Shown: positions 1-12,027 of the stretch, one piece after another
Layout of the letters: each line of letters begins with the position of its first letter
How positions within the stretch are numbered: position 1 is the first letter of the stretch
Origin: Rotaria macrura
Lineage: Eukaryota > Rotifera > Eurotatoria > Philodinida > Philodinidae
Length of the DNA: 64,000 nucleotides
Assembly (NCBI GenBank): GCA_900239685.1
Contig: OENT01000039.1
Coordinates: 1-64,000, forward strand
Reading direction: 5' to 3'
The notes under the pieces: model-generated
The model's database searches: none
What the model saw: the letters and a program-made list of their open reading frames with translations, nothing else
What the model was told of the DNA's origin: nothing
Position numbers and translations under genes: made by a program

Positions 1-426
1 GATCAATATTTCAGTGATCAGTGGCACTGAATCTACCAGCGTGCGCGGCGCGTCACTGTCAGTGTTCACCAGTGTTCCGTAAACGCACACCGCACATCCC
101 TATACAAAGCAATCAAATATTCAAACGAGAATCCTAATCTTCAGATCGAAAACTCGAAATCTATATTGATAGTGACATCTATGGTTTTCGAGTCTTCAGT
201 CGTCGTTTGGCACACGAATCGTAATTCATCCATGAAAAAGATGATGAAATGTAAATGTGTCAAAAATGTTGTTACTTGTGATAGATGAAGAAATGAAAAG
301 AAATTTTTTCTACTATGAAGTACAAATATGAGATCGTTTTCTGTATTCCAACTATATTATTCTACATTTCACTACTTGCATGGTCATATTCGTCTGTAAA
401 ACTTTAAAATAAGATCAACTCAAAAA
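1..426 (+). promoter_or_regulatory. upstream region / 5' UTR of the RSF1-like gene
   Basis: There is no gene in these bases. Positions 40-90 form a short CpG-rich patch (GCGTGCGCGGCGCGTCAC and neighbours) in otherwise AT-rich DNA, with TCAGTG/CAGTG repeated several times around it. Its position directly upstream of the first RSF1 exon suggests a promoter; that is inference. No TATA box could be defended. Confidence 0.35.
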
Positions 427-3400
427 ATGACTGTTGCAAATACTTGCGTTGCTATGCATTCAAACGAGAATGATAATGAAAAACTTCTTCGTCGAAAAAA
501 TCTACTGAATGATCCAGACTATGGAATAGTTCTTTGTTTTTTGGATAAATTTCGAACTGTACTTAATTTACCGATCTATCCATTACGTCGTTTCGAAGAT
601 CATATTGTCAATTATGAAGAACCAAGTGAGTACACTCATTTTATAGTACATCTAGAATGAATTTATTTGGCTACTTAAGACCCACCGCGTCTGGTTGACT
701 TCCATTTTGCTCTTCTCAAACGATTGTCGTTAGCGAAAAACGCTCACCGTCAAAACTTCGATTCCATTATTGCCAAAGTAAAAACAACGTTTTTCTTCTT
801 GCCCATTATATTAATTTTTGATATTTCATAGTTTATTTCTCGTTTTAATCCGAATGATAGTAACCATTTAAAAGCAACCGGTTATTTACAAGCAGATGTT
901 AATCTAAAACTTCGAGTTGTAAAAGTAAGTAAAAATATGAATCACTCGAATCCATCACGCATCAGTAGCAAGCACTGAATACAGAAGGGAAACAACCCTA
1001 TTTACACGACTCGTTATAACGTTGCATATTTTCGAATAGTAGTAGAAGACAATATTCTACTTCAACTGTTCTCATACAGGATCGTCAATATATCGAATCT
1101 TAACTCTCATTCAAGTGGAACGACAGCTTGACGTCACACACAGTTCATTATTTGAATCTAGCTCTTGGTGGGCGGGAACCTAACTTTCTCATTGAGCAAC
1201 AGCTTTATTAATTCCAAAAGGCTTAAGCATACCGGATAAACAAATCTTTTTCAGAGAAACAGGATTTTTAGTAAAAACATTTTCAATAGATACTTGCCAT
1301 AACGTTTTTCAAGTATGTATGTTGTTTTCATTAAAATGTTTTGCTACTATCGATCACTCGATGTAGTTTAGCTTAAGTGTTTTGCATAAAATATTTCAAA
1401 TTTCTTCGACTTAACAGATCTGCGAACAGCATTTTCTTCAGTGTCCTTAATTGTCATAGTGATGTTATAGATATGCGCGATAGATCATATTTCGAAGGAT
1501 ATTTCCACACATGTGCAATTGGAACTAAGACACGTGCCATTATGGAATATGTATTCGGTCGTGTGTCCACTAGCTAGCGGTCGATAGACTTTTAAATATT
1601 TTCATGTTTATCTATTTGGATAGCGCACTTTATTCTGTTAATCTTATATCTACTTAGTATTTACTCGAAAGTCAATTCGATGCAAATCAAATGTTTAAAA
1701 ATTCATTGATTGATAAAGCAGCAAGTGAAATCAAATCTTCACCATTAGGTCGAGATCGTTTTGGTGTTTCTTATTGGTTTTTTATGGTGGGTAGGTTTAT
1801 CATATTTGAAAACAAAGATCTATATTGTATTATCATAGGAGCAGGATGGTTTTGTACGATTTTTTCGTGAGGACATCAATACTGATCGAACATGGAGTTG
1901 CATTGCAACGTAAGTAGTATGCACTGTTGCTTAGAAAAATAGGTTATTGCTTAGTTTTTTAATAGAAATCGAGATGAATTAGAAAGCTTTACAAAACTAT
2001 TGATTACTGATTGTGTTATACGGAAAAGATTTCCAGGTAAGAGATGTAAGAAAGTTTTAGATTTCTATCGATTATTTTACTCTATAGATTGGACTGTTGA
2101 CTACGAACTATTCTCGTCTTTGCTACCATCGAATGATTTTGAACAATGTTATTATCCTAGTCCAGATAGTGTACAAGAAGACGACATGGAAACAACCTCG
2201 ACCGACAATGAAAACTACGATTTCTCCATAAAGAGAAAATGTGCTCGACAAATTGATTCAGCAGCATTATCAATAGATGATGTTGTCATAAACGGAATAA
2301 ACGAAGTAAAAGCATCGGCTTGCCGTAAAAAACAACTTGAAGAAACTGCAGTGGATGATGAATGTTTTTCAAAACGACGATCGACACGAATTGGAAAAAA
2401 AACAAAGCCGCCTATTGCTTCTAACACGGTTTCACAGGTATGTTCTATCAAATGTTGATAGTACTAACGCGGATCATCGTTCAATATGCCATATGAAAGT
2501 TTCGACCTCATCGTATAAATCGTCCAATAATTGATGATCGTCCTCATGTAACAGTTTCTCCCATAGCGTATGTTGACATCGTGATCTATTTAAGATTAGA
2601 ACTTCAGCTTTCTAGTTATTGCAATGAGTATGCAAGGGCATGATTCCTATTAAAAAAATGGATCAAATTCAGAAATAGATGTTCGCTTGTTGTTTCTATT
2701 CGACATTAGAAAAATCTTCGCCATCGAACCTGACACTTCGATGCTTGTTTTAATATTCATGAGTGCAGAATCCAAAATCAAGTAAATCCTACTGAAATCA
2801 GGCCTTTTTTTATTGATTCTGGCTTTCAGTGTTTTTCGATTGAAAATAACAGTCTGCCTTCTTTGACCTAGCTAAGAAAATAACATCTTTTGAAAACTGT
2901 TGGCAACTGTTTAATTTACGTCATTCGATTGCTATATTTTATGCATTTGTTTTAATTAGCTTAATAAGTATTTGAATTTCAGTATGCATCAAATTTTAGT
3001 TTTCCAACGTAAAAAACAAACGTTCAATAAAAAGTAAAACGAACCTTTCGAATTATTCTGGTGCTCGTCGTCAACGTAAGACAAGATCTCGAAGAATAAT
3101 GGATGATTATTTTTGCTCGTCGACATCAAGTTCTGATGAACGAATAGATTATCCATCCGATGATGAATATAATTCTGATGATTACCTTCCTGATCAATCG
3201 CAAATCGATATTGATAAGAATTTCTTTGAACTTGATGACGAAGAAAACAATGATCCATTACGCACGGCTAGAACAGCGCAAGCCTCATCAATTTTAACAT
3301 TTTGTTGTCAATGCTCAAAAGATGATCGACAAGAAGTTTTATTATTATGTGATGATTGTAATGATGCTTATCATATTGAATGTGTGAAACCTGTACTTTT

Positions 3401-5589
3401 ATCTGTACCTGATAATGATTGGTTTTGTCCATTGTGCGAACATAAAAAATTATCGATTTGTTTAATTGAAAAATTAAAAGAATTACTCATTAATTTTCAT
3501 CAAGCTCAAATGAAAAAACAAACGAAGGCATCAAAAACATTGTTGCCAAGAAAAATTAAAGCCAAAGCATATACTAGTGACGAAAGTCTTACAGCATCGG
3601 AATCTGAACATGGAAATGATGAAGAATCGATATTATCAACAAGTCAAACAAATGATGCTACTAGTAATTTATCGTGGTCGAATTTTGACGATATCAAATA
3701 TACCGTAAGTCAACGTGGTCGTCAACGACGTATTCGTTTCGATATGAAACAAATGTTTGAAAATGATGATGATGAATTTCACTATGATTCAAATACAAAT
3801 GATACCGGTGACCATGACTATCATGAAGATAGTCCACAAAGAACAGAATTTGATGTACATATACCAACGAAAATGACTCGTTTCCTTCATCGCCGTGATC
3901 GATCGATAGCAAAACAGCATCGACAAACAAAACCACTGACAACACGTGTATGTAGTCTAGTGTATTTTTCGTGAAACAAGAAAAGAAAACTATGAAAATC
4001 TCCTTTTTAAGATAGAGCAGACATCGTTTGATTGCAGTGATACAAATGAATGTCATGAACAATTCGATTCACCCATCGTTATCATCGATTCTCATAAAAC
4101 CTCCTATCCTATGAAATCTTTCATTGCAAATTTTAAACAAACATCACAAATTGCACGTCGGTGGAGAGATGTTCAACGACGTAGTCGACTCAAAACGATG
4201 AATATGAATGTTACCAATGAAACGACATTGTCTGAATTAACCGATGATAATTCATTACTATGTCCAGATGACATATCAATGTCACATTCTAATGATAATT
4301 CTAATGATAGTGGAATAAAACATGACGATAGTTCAATCGCCCGTTCAAATAGAAGTCCAATTCAATCAACAGATTTATTATCAATCGATCAATCCTCATC
4401 GAAAACTATTGTTAAAAAAGTTGATGACAATTTTGAGAGACTCACCCGAGATATTCAATTGGCATTCAATGAATCACAAGCATACGGCGTAGAAACAACG
4501 GCTAAAGTCATGTAAGATAAATGATTACGAATGTTTTAATTCAAAACAGGTCGATAGATATCGAATTATGTTTGAATTCAATCTGAGATTCGTTTAAAAA
4601 GTTTTGTCGAATCTTACTAGATAGCATGTGTAACTGAAAAACAAAGACAAACGTGTTCCATGACTTGAGAACAACATTATTGTTTTCCTTGCTTTATTTA
4701 AGTAAGGTTGTCGGTACTATTATACAATGTTTGGATCGTAAATTCGACTTTTTTTTTGAACGATCTACCTCCAGGAGCAATGCCTATTGAATATCTATAA
4801 ATATGATAAGAAGCGAAACAGCAAATTCAAAAGCTGCCATAATCGAAATCGAATCAAACAGAGAGTATATTGCAGTCTATCTGAACATCTTGATAGAGTT
4901 CAAACAGTTCTCAACAAACTTCGAATAAGTAAAAATAGCATTGAGATCTTAATCACGGTTGTTACTCTAAAGGGAATACAACAGGCTCATCGTTGATTAT
5001 ACATTTCGTCGATTTTCCTATTGATTCGATGTTTCATTTTTATAAATATCAGATATATAAGAATTCTAGCATAGACTTAATTTCGAATTGATTTCTTGTA
5101 AATATTTGATACAGAAATTTCACTAGTTAGCTATAATAATGGATCTCAAAACCTAATATCATCTTCTGAATATACTGCATCACAACTAGAGTAGATCCTA
5201 TGATTGGTAAAATGCATTTCTACCGTGTTTTATTTTGTGCTTTAATGTAATACACTTGTTGATTCGAGGTAGATTTCGAGAAATCTTAACTGAGATTTTT
5301 ATCATATAGTGATTTTTTTTCTTACATCTATTGTAGTAATCGACCACAAAATAAACGAATTTCAAAGGCCAAATGTTCAACATATGCAACTAAAATGCCA
5401 TTTCAATCAACTGCATTGCTTTTATCTGTATCATCTGGTAATCCATGCAATATTTTCAAGACAAACGATTCGAATTACCTTCCGAATATCACGAATACGC
5501 TTTCTTCATCGTTTTCGGCGAACAACATTTCTCTTGATCAAAGTGAATCGATCACTGATATATTTACTACGTTTTTTGGTTCCCAATAA
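427..5589 (+). CDS. RSF1: RSF1-like chromatin remodelling subunit (WHIM/DDT region + PHD finger)
   Basis: Ten exons: 427-625, 680-777, 832-924, 1658-1786, 1839-1909, 1966-2036, 2088-2437, 3000-3947, 4012-4511, 5337-5589. Phases agree and give 903 aa. Residues ~25-220 match the conserved N-terminal region of RSF1 (LNLPIYP, YLLESQFD, PLGRDRFGVSYW, WSCIATNRDELESF). Residues ~439-483 form a C4HC3 PHD finger: CCQC, LLLCDDCNDAYHIEC and WFCPLC supply every metal ligand. Acidic, Ser/Asn-rich linkers follow. RSF1 pairs with the SNF2H/ISWI ATPase to space nucleosomes in the nucleus, and its PHD finger is expected to read histone tails. The last join is less certain: reading through 4511 gives a stop at 4515 (820 aa). 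The GTAAGAT donor, matching phase, exon-like composition at 5337-5589 and AATAAA at 5766 favour the longer form. Intron 3 is 733 bp and intron 9 is 825 bp. Confidence 0.87.
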
Positions 5590-7608
5590 CATTATTTAGC
5601 CATAGTGTTTTCTTGGTCATTATATTCCATCTAGCTCAACAAAGGTTTTTTCGTTAGTATTTAGCTTCCATATAGGACACTGTTTCTATTCAGGTGTATC
5701 TATTCTTAAATTTATCCAACGGTAAAAACCATGTTTTTTTGTCTCATACAAATTTATTATTGAATAATAAAACTATCTTTCTTATTTGCTCGTATTAATA
5801 TAAAATGTAAATTGTGTGCTTAGAACAAAAATAATCCATTGAAAGCCTTCAATCTATCGGTGAATCATTGTAGGGAACGTGGCGTTTGATAGCATAAAGC
5901 CAAACTTTAATTGAACACGAGTATTTTCTTGGGCACTAGGCTCCATTATGAACGTGAGCACTTTTAATTCGATGAGGATTATTTAGCTCGTAGAAAGCGA
6001 ATACTGAATCTGTAAGTAATAATCGACATTAGCAACTTCAATGAGCAAGGCAAAAAAAACACGATTGTACCCTTGATTAATATGGACAAAACTGTAAAAA
6101 AGTTGAATATTTTTATTTTACTTATGAATCATTGTAATGATGATGATTTGAAAATGTTACTTGGTTTATCTAAATCTTAGTTAATTTTTCGATTCAGTTG
6201 CTTTAGAGCTGTAGTAAATACAATAGTTGCGTCGAACGAAACCAAATATTTAAAATATGTGATTCGAAGAAGAGTTAGATACATGGTAGTGTAGTAATCT
6301 TTAGATACTATAGTATTTTGATATCAACGAAGAACAACACTAGAATGCGTTTCGTCTCAGTATGCATAGAAAACGTATTATTCCTATTGTTAATGAACAG
6401 CGTTAAATGTTTTTTGAATCTCGTAGAAACGTAAGGTGTAAATCTTTTTTAAAAAGTGAATTTTTCAATATTTTGCATGTCGATCAGTTACATTTGAATA
6501 GAAAAGGAAACCTGTCTCTAATTGAAAGATTCCTCATTGTAATCTCTACTTACGTGAACATTTTGATGCCAGATAAGTAATTTCCATTATACTATGGCAT
6601 TTGATGCAATCGATCGGTTCAGGAGCCCCATTTTCAAAAAATAACCGTTTTTGCCGATTCGTCTTTTCCTCTCAGCTTTAGTAGTTTTAAAGACATTCTT
6701 GTTTTTCATGTAGCTCTATGCCAGATGATAGATTTCCTTCTAAAGTGAAGCAATCCAACCGATCGAGAGCAAATCTCTTGAGTTCTCCTTCCTCTTCAAT
6801 ATTCTATGGCTTGGTTTGGTGAATGCTCGAAAGGAATTCGTGCACGAGTATTTTTTAATGAGTGTAGGATTGAGATTATGCTCGATCTATTGAGAAGATA
6901 CTTTACAGAGCACTGAAATACTCGAATAAAGTCTTCGAAAATGATTGAACTTTTCATAAAAAAAGCAGGTAAAACTTTCGTATTTATCATACGTTAATAA
7001 ATCATTTTTTGAAATTTTCTGTCAGGTTTCTATCCACATAAAGGATCCAGTGTGCATGTTCACCTCAATTTAACTGACCACCACATTTATTCATATGCTG
7101 CGAGATAGATGTTCCACAGTTTTATTATTTGTGTTTTTGTTAATAATCTATATTTTTCAGATCACACGGCAATAATAGCATGTTTGCCTAGCACTCGATT
7201 GCAAAGAACCGCATCACTTCGTATGACATGGTTGCAACGTGAGATTTCGATTCGAAACATTTCAAAAATCATAAGGCTTTTTCTAAACTTTCAATGTCAG
7301 ACGAATATGCATCTCATTGAGTATGTGAACATACATAAATATTGTTAACCTATACGAGTGTATTGATCATTATTGTACGTAGTATTATTATATAAAAAAC
7401 AATATGGAAAATTTCTTCTTTGTAAATTTTAAAATATGAAAGATCAAACGAAGAAGTACTCAATAAACTATTAGCAATATTATATTTGTCATTATTGATT
7501 TTATCATGTTTGCAAGAATCATGGAGTGTGTCATGGATTGTTCATTGAGCAACATTTCATTCGATCCGAATAGATTTCTGAACAAGTTCAGACGAAAACG
7601 ATGCGAGA
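5590..7608. other. gene-poor interval with isolated exon-like fragments
   Basis: After the RSF1 poly(A) signal this is AT-rich sequence without a defensible gene. Two plus-strand fragments look exon-like: 7025-7108 after a TTTCTGTCAG acceptor, encoding about 27 sensible residues before a stop, and 7161-7239 between TTTTTCAG and a GTGAGA donor (DHTAIIACLPSTRLQRTASL...). I could not join them to each other or to a known family. They may be relics. Confidence 0.3.
5766..5771 (+). terminator. poly(A) signal of the RSF1-like gene
   Basis: A canonical AATAAA lies 177 bases after the stop at 5589. No AATAAA was seen between 4515 and 5336, which supports the transcript running on to the last exon. 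Confidence 0.5.
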
Positions 7609-8193
7609 TCATTGTTCATTCTTTCGTCTGTGTCGTTCCGTAATTTTTGTAAAAATTCTTTGTATAAAATGCAGATTATTGAGCAAAACATAGTAAATAA
7701 TTATCATTATAACAAATAAGAATGAATACATGAATGGCGCATTCAATAATAAATGTTGCTCATATTTCATATTATTTGTCACTAAACTTAGGTCATGTAT
7801 TGGACTGATGAAATTGTTAAACGATATCACTCGTGCTGATGTACATGTACTAGAATTTATAGTGATTGTCCATGGTTTGGTAGAAGCAATAACTGGAATA
7901 GTTGCAGACATCTTTGAATTCAATGATGTTACTTCTGAAACATGTGTTCATAATGCCGATGAATATTGAAAAATATGGCGAAAATGATGAACTTCATCGG
8001 TATCGTTTTTCACATAATGTGTTTCAATATCACGTAGCGTTTGATTGAAGCACTGAATTCATTGAACTTTTCTTGTAAATGGCATGATTGATCCACAGTA
8101 TTCAAAATCTCCATACGAGGAATCAACTTGGCTTGAATCAGTTGTAAACTATCAATTTTATATGGTTTCTGTAAGTACATCAGTGAATCACAT
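7609..8193 (-). pseudogene. eroded gene with a C-terminal membrane segment
   Basis: Reading on the minus strand, an acceptor near 8194 opens about 40 coding-like residues (KIDSLQLIQAKLIPRMEILN, then LQEKFNEFSA). The frame then slips by one base near 8045 and continues as QTLRDIETHYVKNDTDEVHH. It meets one in-frame TGA near 7947, then runs open to the stop at 7609 through a Ser/Thr-rich stretch, a strong hydrophobic segment (FLFVIMIIIYYVLL) and a basic tail. Coding character across one frameshift and one stop is what a decaying single-pass membrane protein gene looks like. A further minus-strand exon-like piece lies at about 8437-8560 (LNLLKYRDAPKDAFLNGIDH). The family is not recognised. A short intron could be an alternative explanation for the frame change. 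Confidence 0.4.
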
Positions 8194-8560
8194 AGAGACT
8201 AACTTTAAGATATTTGTAAGTATCATGTTATGCATATGATGTTGAAACCACTTATATGAGTAGTAATTAAAAATACATGAAAATTTCATTGGGTCATTAC
8301 CAGTGTACATTTTCAGTGAGACAGACGAATTAAAATAACAAAGAAAAAACTTGATAAGTATTACTATCTGAAGTATTTACAATAACGTACTTATTGATAA
8401 GTTTCTAAAATATTTCGAAATTTTTCTCTGTTTACAGGTAATCAAAAGTTTCCTTTCTTTTTCTTTGATGATCGATTCCATTCAGAAATGCATCTTTAGG
8501 GGCATCACGATATTTAAGCAAGTTCAATGCCTGCCAGATACATAGTATCAGAGAAATGAT

Positions 8561-11384
8561 TGAATCTTTCTCTCAATAATTTCTATTACAGAGAATTGCA
8601 CATATGTATTGCATGGTAATGTGAGATATACTAGTTATAATAACATTGAATTATATATTTTCTTTTTAACTTCTCGACATACTTGTCACAATTATTTCAA
8701 TTATTTGTTCGAATGATGACTGTGAGAGACAAAGATCGGAGCAAATTAAAATGGCGATACAAATACTGATTGGCTATTTCCTTGTACTTCTCTGTTATTC
8801 AATTTTTTACTTTTGATTCCGTATTTTTTTAAAGTTCCATTTTGATTTCTATTTGACTACTTTTACTAGTCTTTGTGATAGGCTGTAGAGCCCAAATGAG
8901 TATTTTAACAGATTAGTAAATAATACGACATGCATCGACGAAATCAAATTTTTACTATTTTATAGGTACTAGCTCTTTAATTTTCTACAAGGTTGATTAC
9001 CGAAAAGCAACAGTTATGACACAGATGAGCTGGTGTATTGCAATGAAGTGTGGCAATACATTTGAATATGTTATTATTATGAAAGAAAAACATGTTTTTA
9101 ACCTTGTGCATGCCACTAATAATGTTTTTAGTTTTGGCAATTGTCTCCTGGTAGCCTGCGTTAGTTCTGACATGCAGATTGAACTTTGTTTTAAAGATGG
9201 ATCGATTGATTTTTCACTTGATTTACTTTTCCCCTTGAAACTTGGAAAACAAAAGAAAAAATATCTAACTCGTCTTTACGAAAAATACCATATAAATTAC
9301 TTTGAATGAAATCATATTATCATGACCAACATACTTCAATTTTTTTTTCTTACTTTGCCTTAGTTAGACAAAATCTGTCATCTACAACCATGACTAATAT
9401 TTTATTTATTCGCTTCAGAATTATAGCAGAATATTAAAAAGAAATAGAAGCTATTTATTGATCAAACTACTACCACCATAATAATGTACTAGATCATGAA
9501 TAACAAGAGTGATGCATTAGTGCTCGAACGTGTCTGTTGAAATTTGTCGATAAGGAGATACGCATTTGTAGTGCGTCAGAACTAATGTAGACAAGGTCAA
9601 ATAACAAACTACATCGACTATTATAGCTTTCGAGCGAAGTGTCATCTGAGTTTTCCGCCATCGAATGTAACACAAATTAAATAATCGTGTTTTAAAAATA
9701 GTAGATATGATTTTTGATAATACAATTTCCGACATTTTTTCATATTCTATATAGGAAGTTTTTCATCAAGGAACAAAGTTGGAAACAACAATATCTTATG
9801 CTCAATGGTTAAGTAGTATCCTATAGACTATAACTCTGCAGGAAACTATGACAAAATGATACGCACAAATAAGTTTTATTCGATGCATTGGAAGTCGTAA
9901 AATGAAGAATCGTCTGTTTCAATAGTATGCTAGCTGTGTGTGAAAGTTTAATGAAAGAAACTAATAAGTAAATGAGTAATCATTGATAAATATGCATCCT
10001 ACATCATTTATTAGAACGGGCCACTGTCATTCTACGCTCATAAATAACAACTTCGATATTCTAATGCAAAGTTAACTTTAGAAAAGTTCGTCAGAGTCAT
10101 AATTGCTTCTTATCTATGCCAATCATATATTATTAGGTGGTGAAAAATAGACAATATTCTATGTAAATATGTTGATGAAATTTTCTCTTAAATAATTATT
10201 GCAACACTGGTTCAGTTTGATTTTAAATTTAAGAAACCAATATAATTCTGACATCATGATATTGAGATAAACATTAGGAAAAATGTTGATCGTTCTTTAA
10301 CATGTACATGAAACGACAGAAAAAAAAACAATTAAAATTCAACATTGATATAGTCCACTTGGTTTTACTTAGATTTGGACGTATTTGAATATCAAGATTT
10401 TTCGTGTGACGATTACTTTACTTCGAGCACTCACAAATGCTAAATCGTACAAAATTTAGAATCTTTCTACGATGAGGTATTTAAATATAATTCTATTGTA
10501 GAAGAAGAGTTGAAACATATGTCATTGAGCTCTCTAATTTTGTGTGAAACCCGTACACATCGTAGTCGACGTTTTTTAAAATACGATTTTGATCTTAATC
10601 GATTCAACTACATGATAAACATAACCAAATCTTTTAAAATCATCTTTGGACTCACATTTTCCATTGAATCGGACCCGAGATAAGGTGTAAAAATCTAGAA
10701 ATAGATTAAGTTCATTGAACTTTCTCTACGCATTCACTGTCATTCTATTAATATTCTACCTTTTAGCACGTATACTGTATATCATAATCAAATTTAGATG
10801 TCTTAATAAAAAGTTTTTTAGCAATCATTACTTCTAGTTGATAGTAGAATACAATGTGAAATTCACCTCCGTATATTATTCTCTTCATAAATAAAATATT
10901 GACTTCACAAAATGATAAAAGCATTAAATGTTTAATGATATAGAACGATGAAGTGTGAACGAAAAATTCGACACACCATGAATACAATGATTATTGACGT
11001 TAAAGTTTGCACGATATTCTGGTTAGAAATAGGTCTATAGGTAAGAATGCTTTTAGTTCGAAATACCATTATTCAATGTTTCTATAAATACTAAAATTTT
11101 CTTGAACTGGCTTTAGATTTTCGAAAAAATGTGTAGTAATGTTTATGGTTTTGAAATTATGAATATCTTGTTATTACTGTGTTTCCCTATACAAAGATTG
11201 AATTCGAAAATGAATTTTTATCAAATGAATCATTTAAATTTGACAAGTCAACATGACATTTTTTATTAAAGAACACATACATTTATATTTTTCACACACA
11301 GTAACAAAATGAATAAGAAGAGATATTTTTATGGTTTTTTTCATTGTATTTAATATTTTTGGAATCATTTTTAATGTTTTTTAT
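8561..11384. other. gene-poor AT-rich interval
   Basis: No gene can be defended. The longest open frame, 9016-9309 (+, 97 codons; first exon-like residues from an AG at about 8991), has no recognisable family and weak composition support. Another weak frame is 9517-9735 (-). The rest is AT-rich with short homopolymer runs. Confidence 0.3.
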
Positions 11385-11471
11385 ACGCGAGAAGGAAAAA
11401 TACAAGAGAATAAGAAAGAAAAAAAGAAAACTCGCGAAGAACTACATAAATGCTGTGCTTCGCATCGCATT
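11385..11471 (+). repeat. direct repeat, copy 1
   Basis: Begins ACGCGAGAA, passes through an A/G-rich tract, and ends with a core (CTCGCGAAG, CTACATAAATGCTGTGCTTC, GCATCGCATT) that recurs almost unchanged at 11840-11910. CGCGAG and CTCGCG inside it are complementary and could form a stem around the purine tract. Confidence 0.6.
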
Positions 11472-11839
11472 TCCGTTCAATCTTAGGAATAGCCAATGTT
11501 GCATAAAGAACGAGTAGTAGCTCGACATATCTCAACGATTAATTATCTCGATGAGTCACCTTTTTCTATCAGCTGTATTAACAGCTGTTTCATATATCTA
11601 TCGATAAAGTGGCGCCTAACGCGTTTCTTCATTTTCGTTTTAACTATCTCAAAATATAGAAAAGGCAAAATACGTTGAAAATCCTCATTTTTGGACGCTA
11701 TTATCTCACGAACGGAACATGCCAGACAGAATTTTGAAAAAACAGGAACATATTCGATGTCGATGGTTTGATCTAGCGTTCGAACGACTATTGTATGATA
11801 TTTGGTTCTCGAGATCATCGGGCCGCAAAAAAGTTGCGT

Positions 11840-11910
11840 ACGCGAGAAATAAAGAAAAAAAAAAGAAAACTCGCGAAGGACTACATAAATGCTGTGCTTC
11901 GCACCGCATT
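11840..11910 (+). repeat. direct repeat, copy 2
   Basis: Second copy of the motif at 11385-11471, about 370 bases further on, with a shorter purine tract. The final ~49 bases differ from copy 1 at only about two positions. It lies ~120 bases downstream of the stop of the first VWA gene and may overlap its 3' flank. Confidence 0.6.
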
Positions 11911-11971
11911 AAAAACATGTTTATTAATTGATCTTAAAAAGAATACAAATGAAATCTCAATAAAAAACTCG

Positions 11972-11977
11972 TTTATT
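11972..11977 (-). terminator. poly(A) signal of VWA gene A
   Basis: TTTATT on the plus strand, AATAAA on the minus strand, about 50 bases past the stop of the VWA gene ending at 12028. Confidence 0.4.
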
Positions 11978-12027
11978 TTTAACAATCAAGATGCATGTCA
12001 TGATTATTTTGTTCCTGTCTTTGATCA

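Noticed and set aside
1-240. Telomere-associated end or contig artefact, because the window starts with GATC and a CpG-rich patch
   Set aside because: No telomeric repeat, and the patch is explained as well by the RSF1 promoter.
3694-4062. 122-codon minus-strand open frame
   Set aside because: It overlaps RSF1 exons 8 and 9 on the opposite strand, and its composition reflects antisense of acidic codons.
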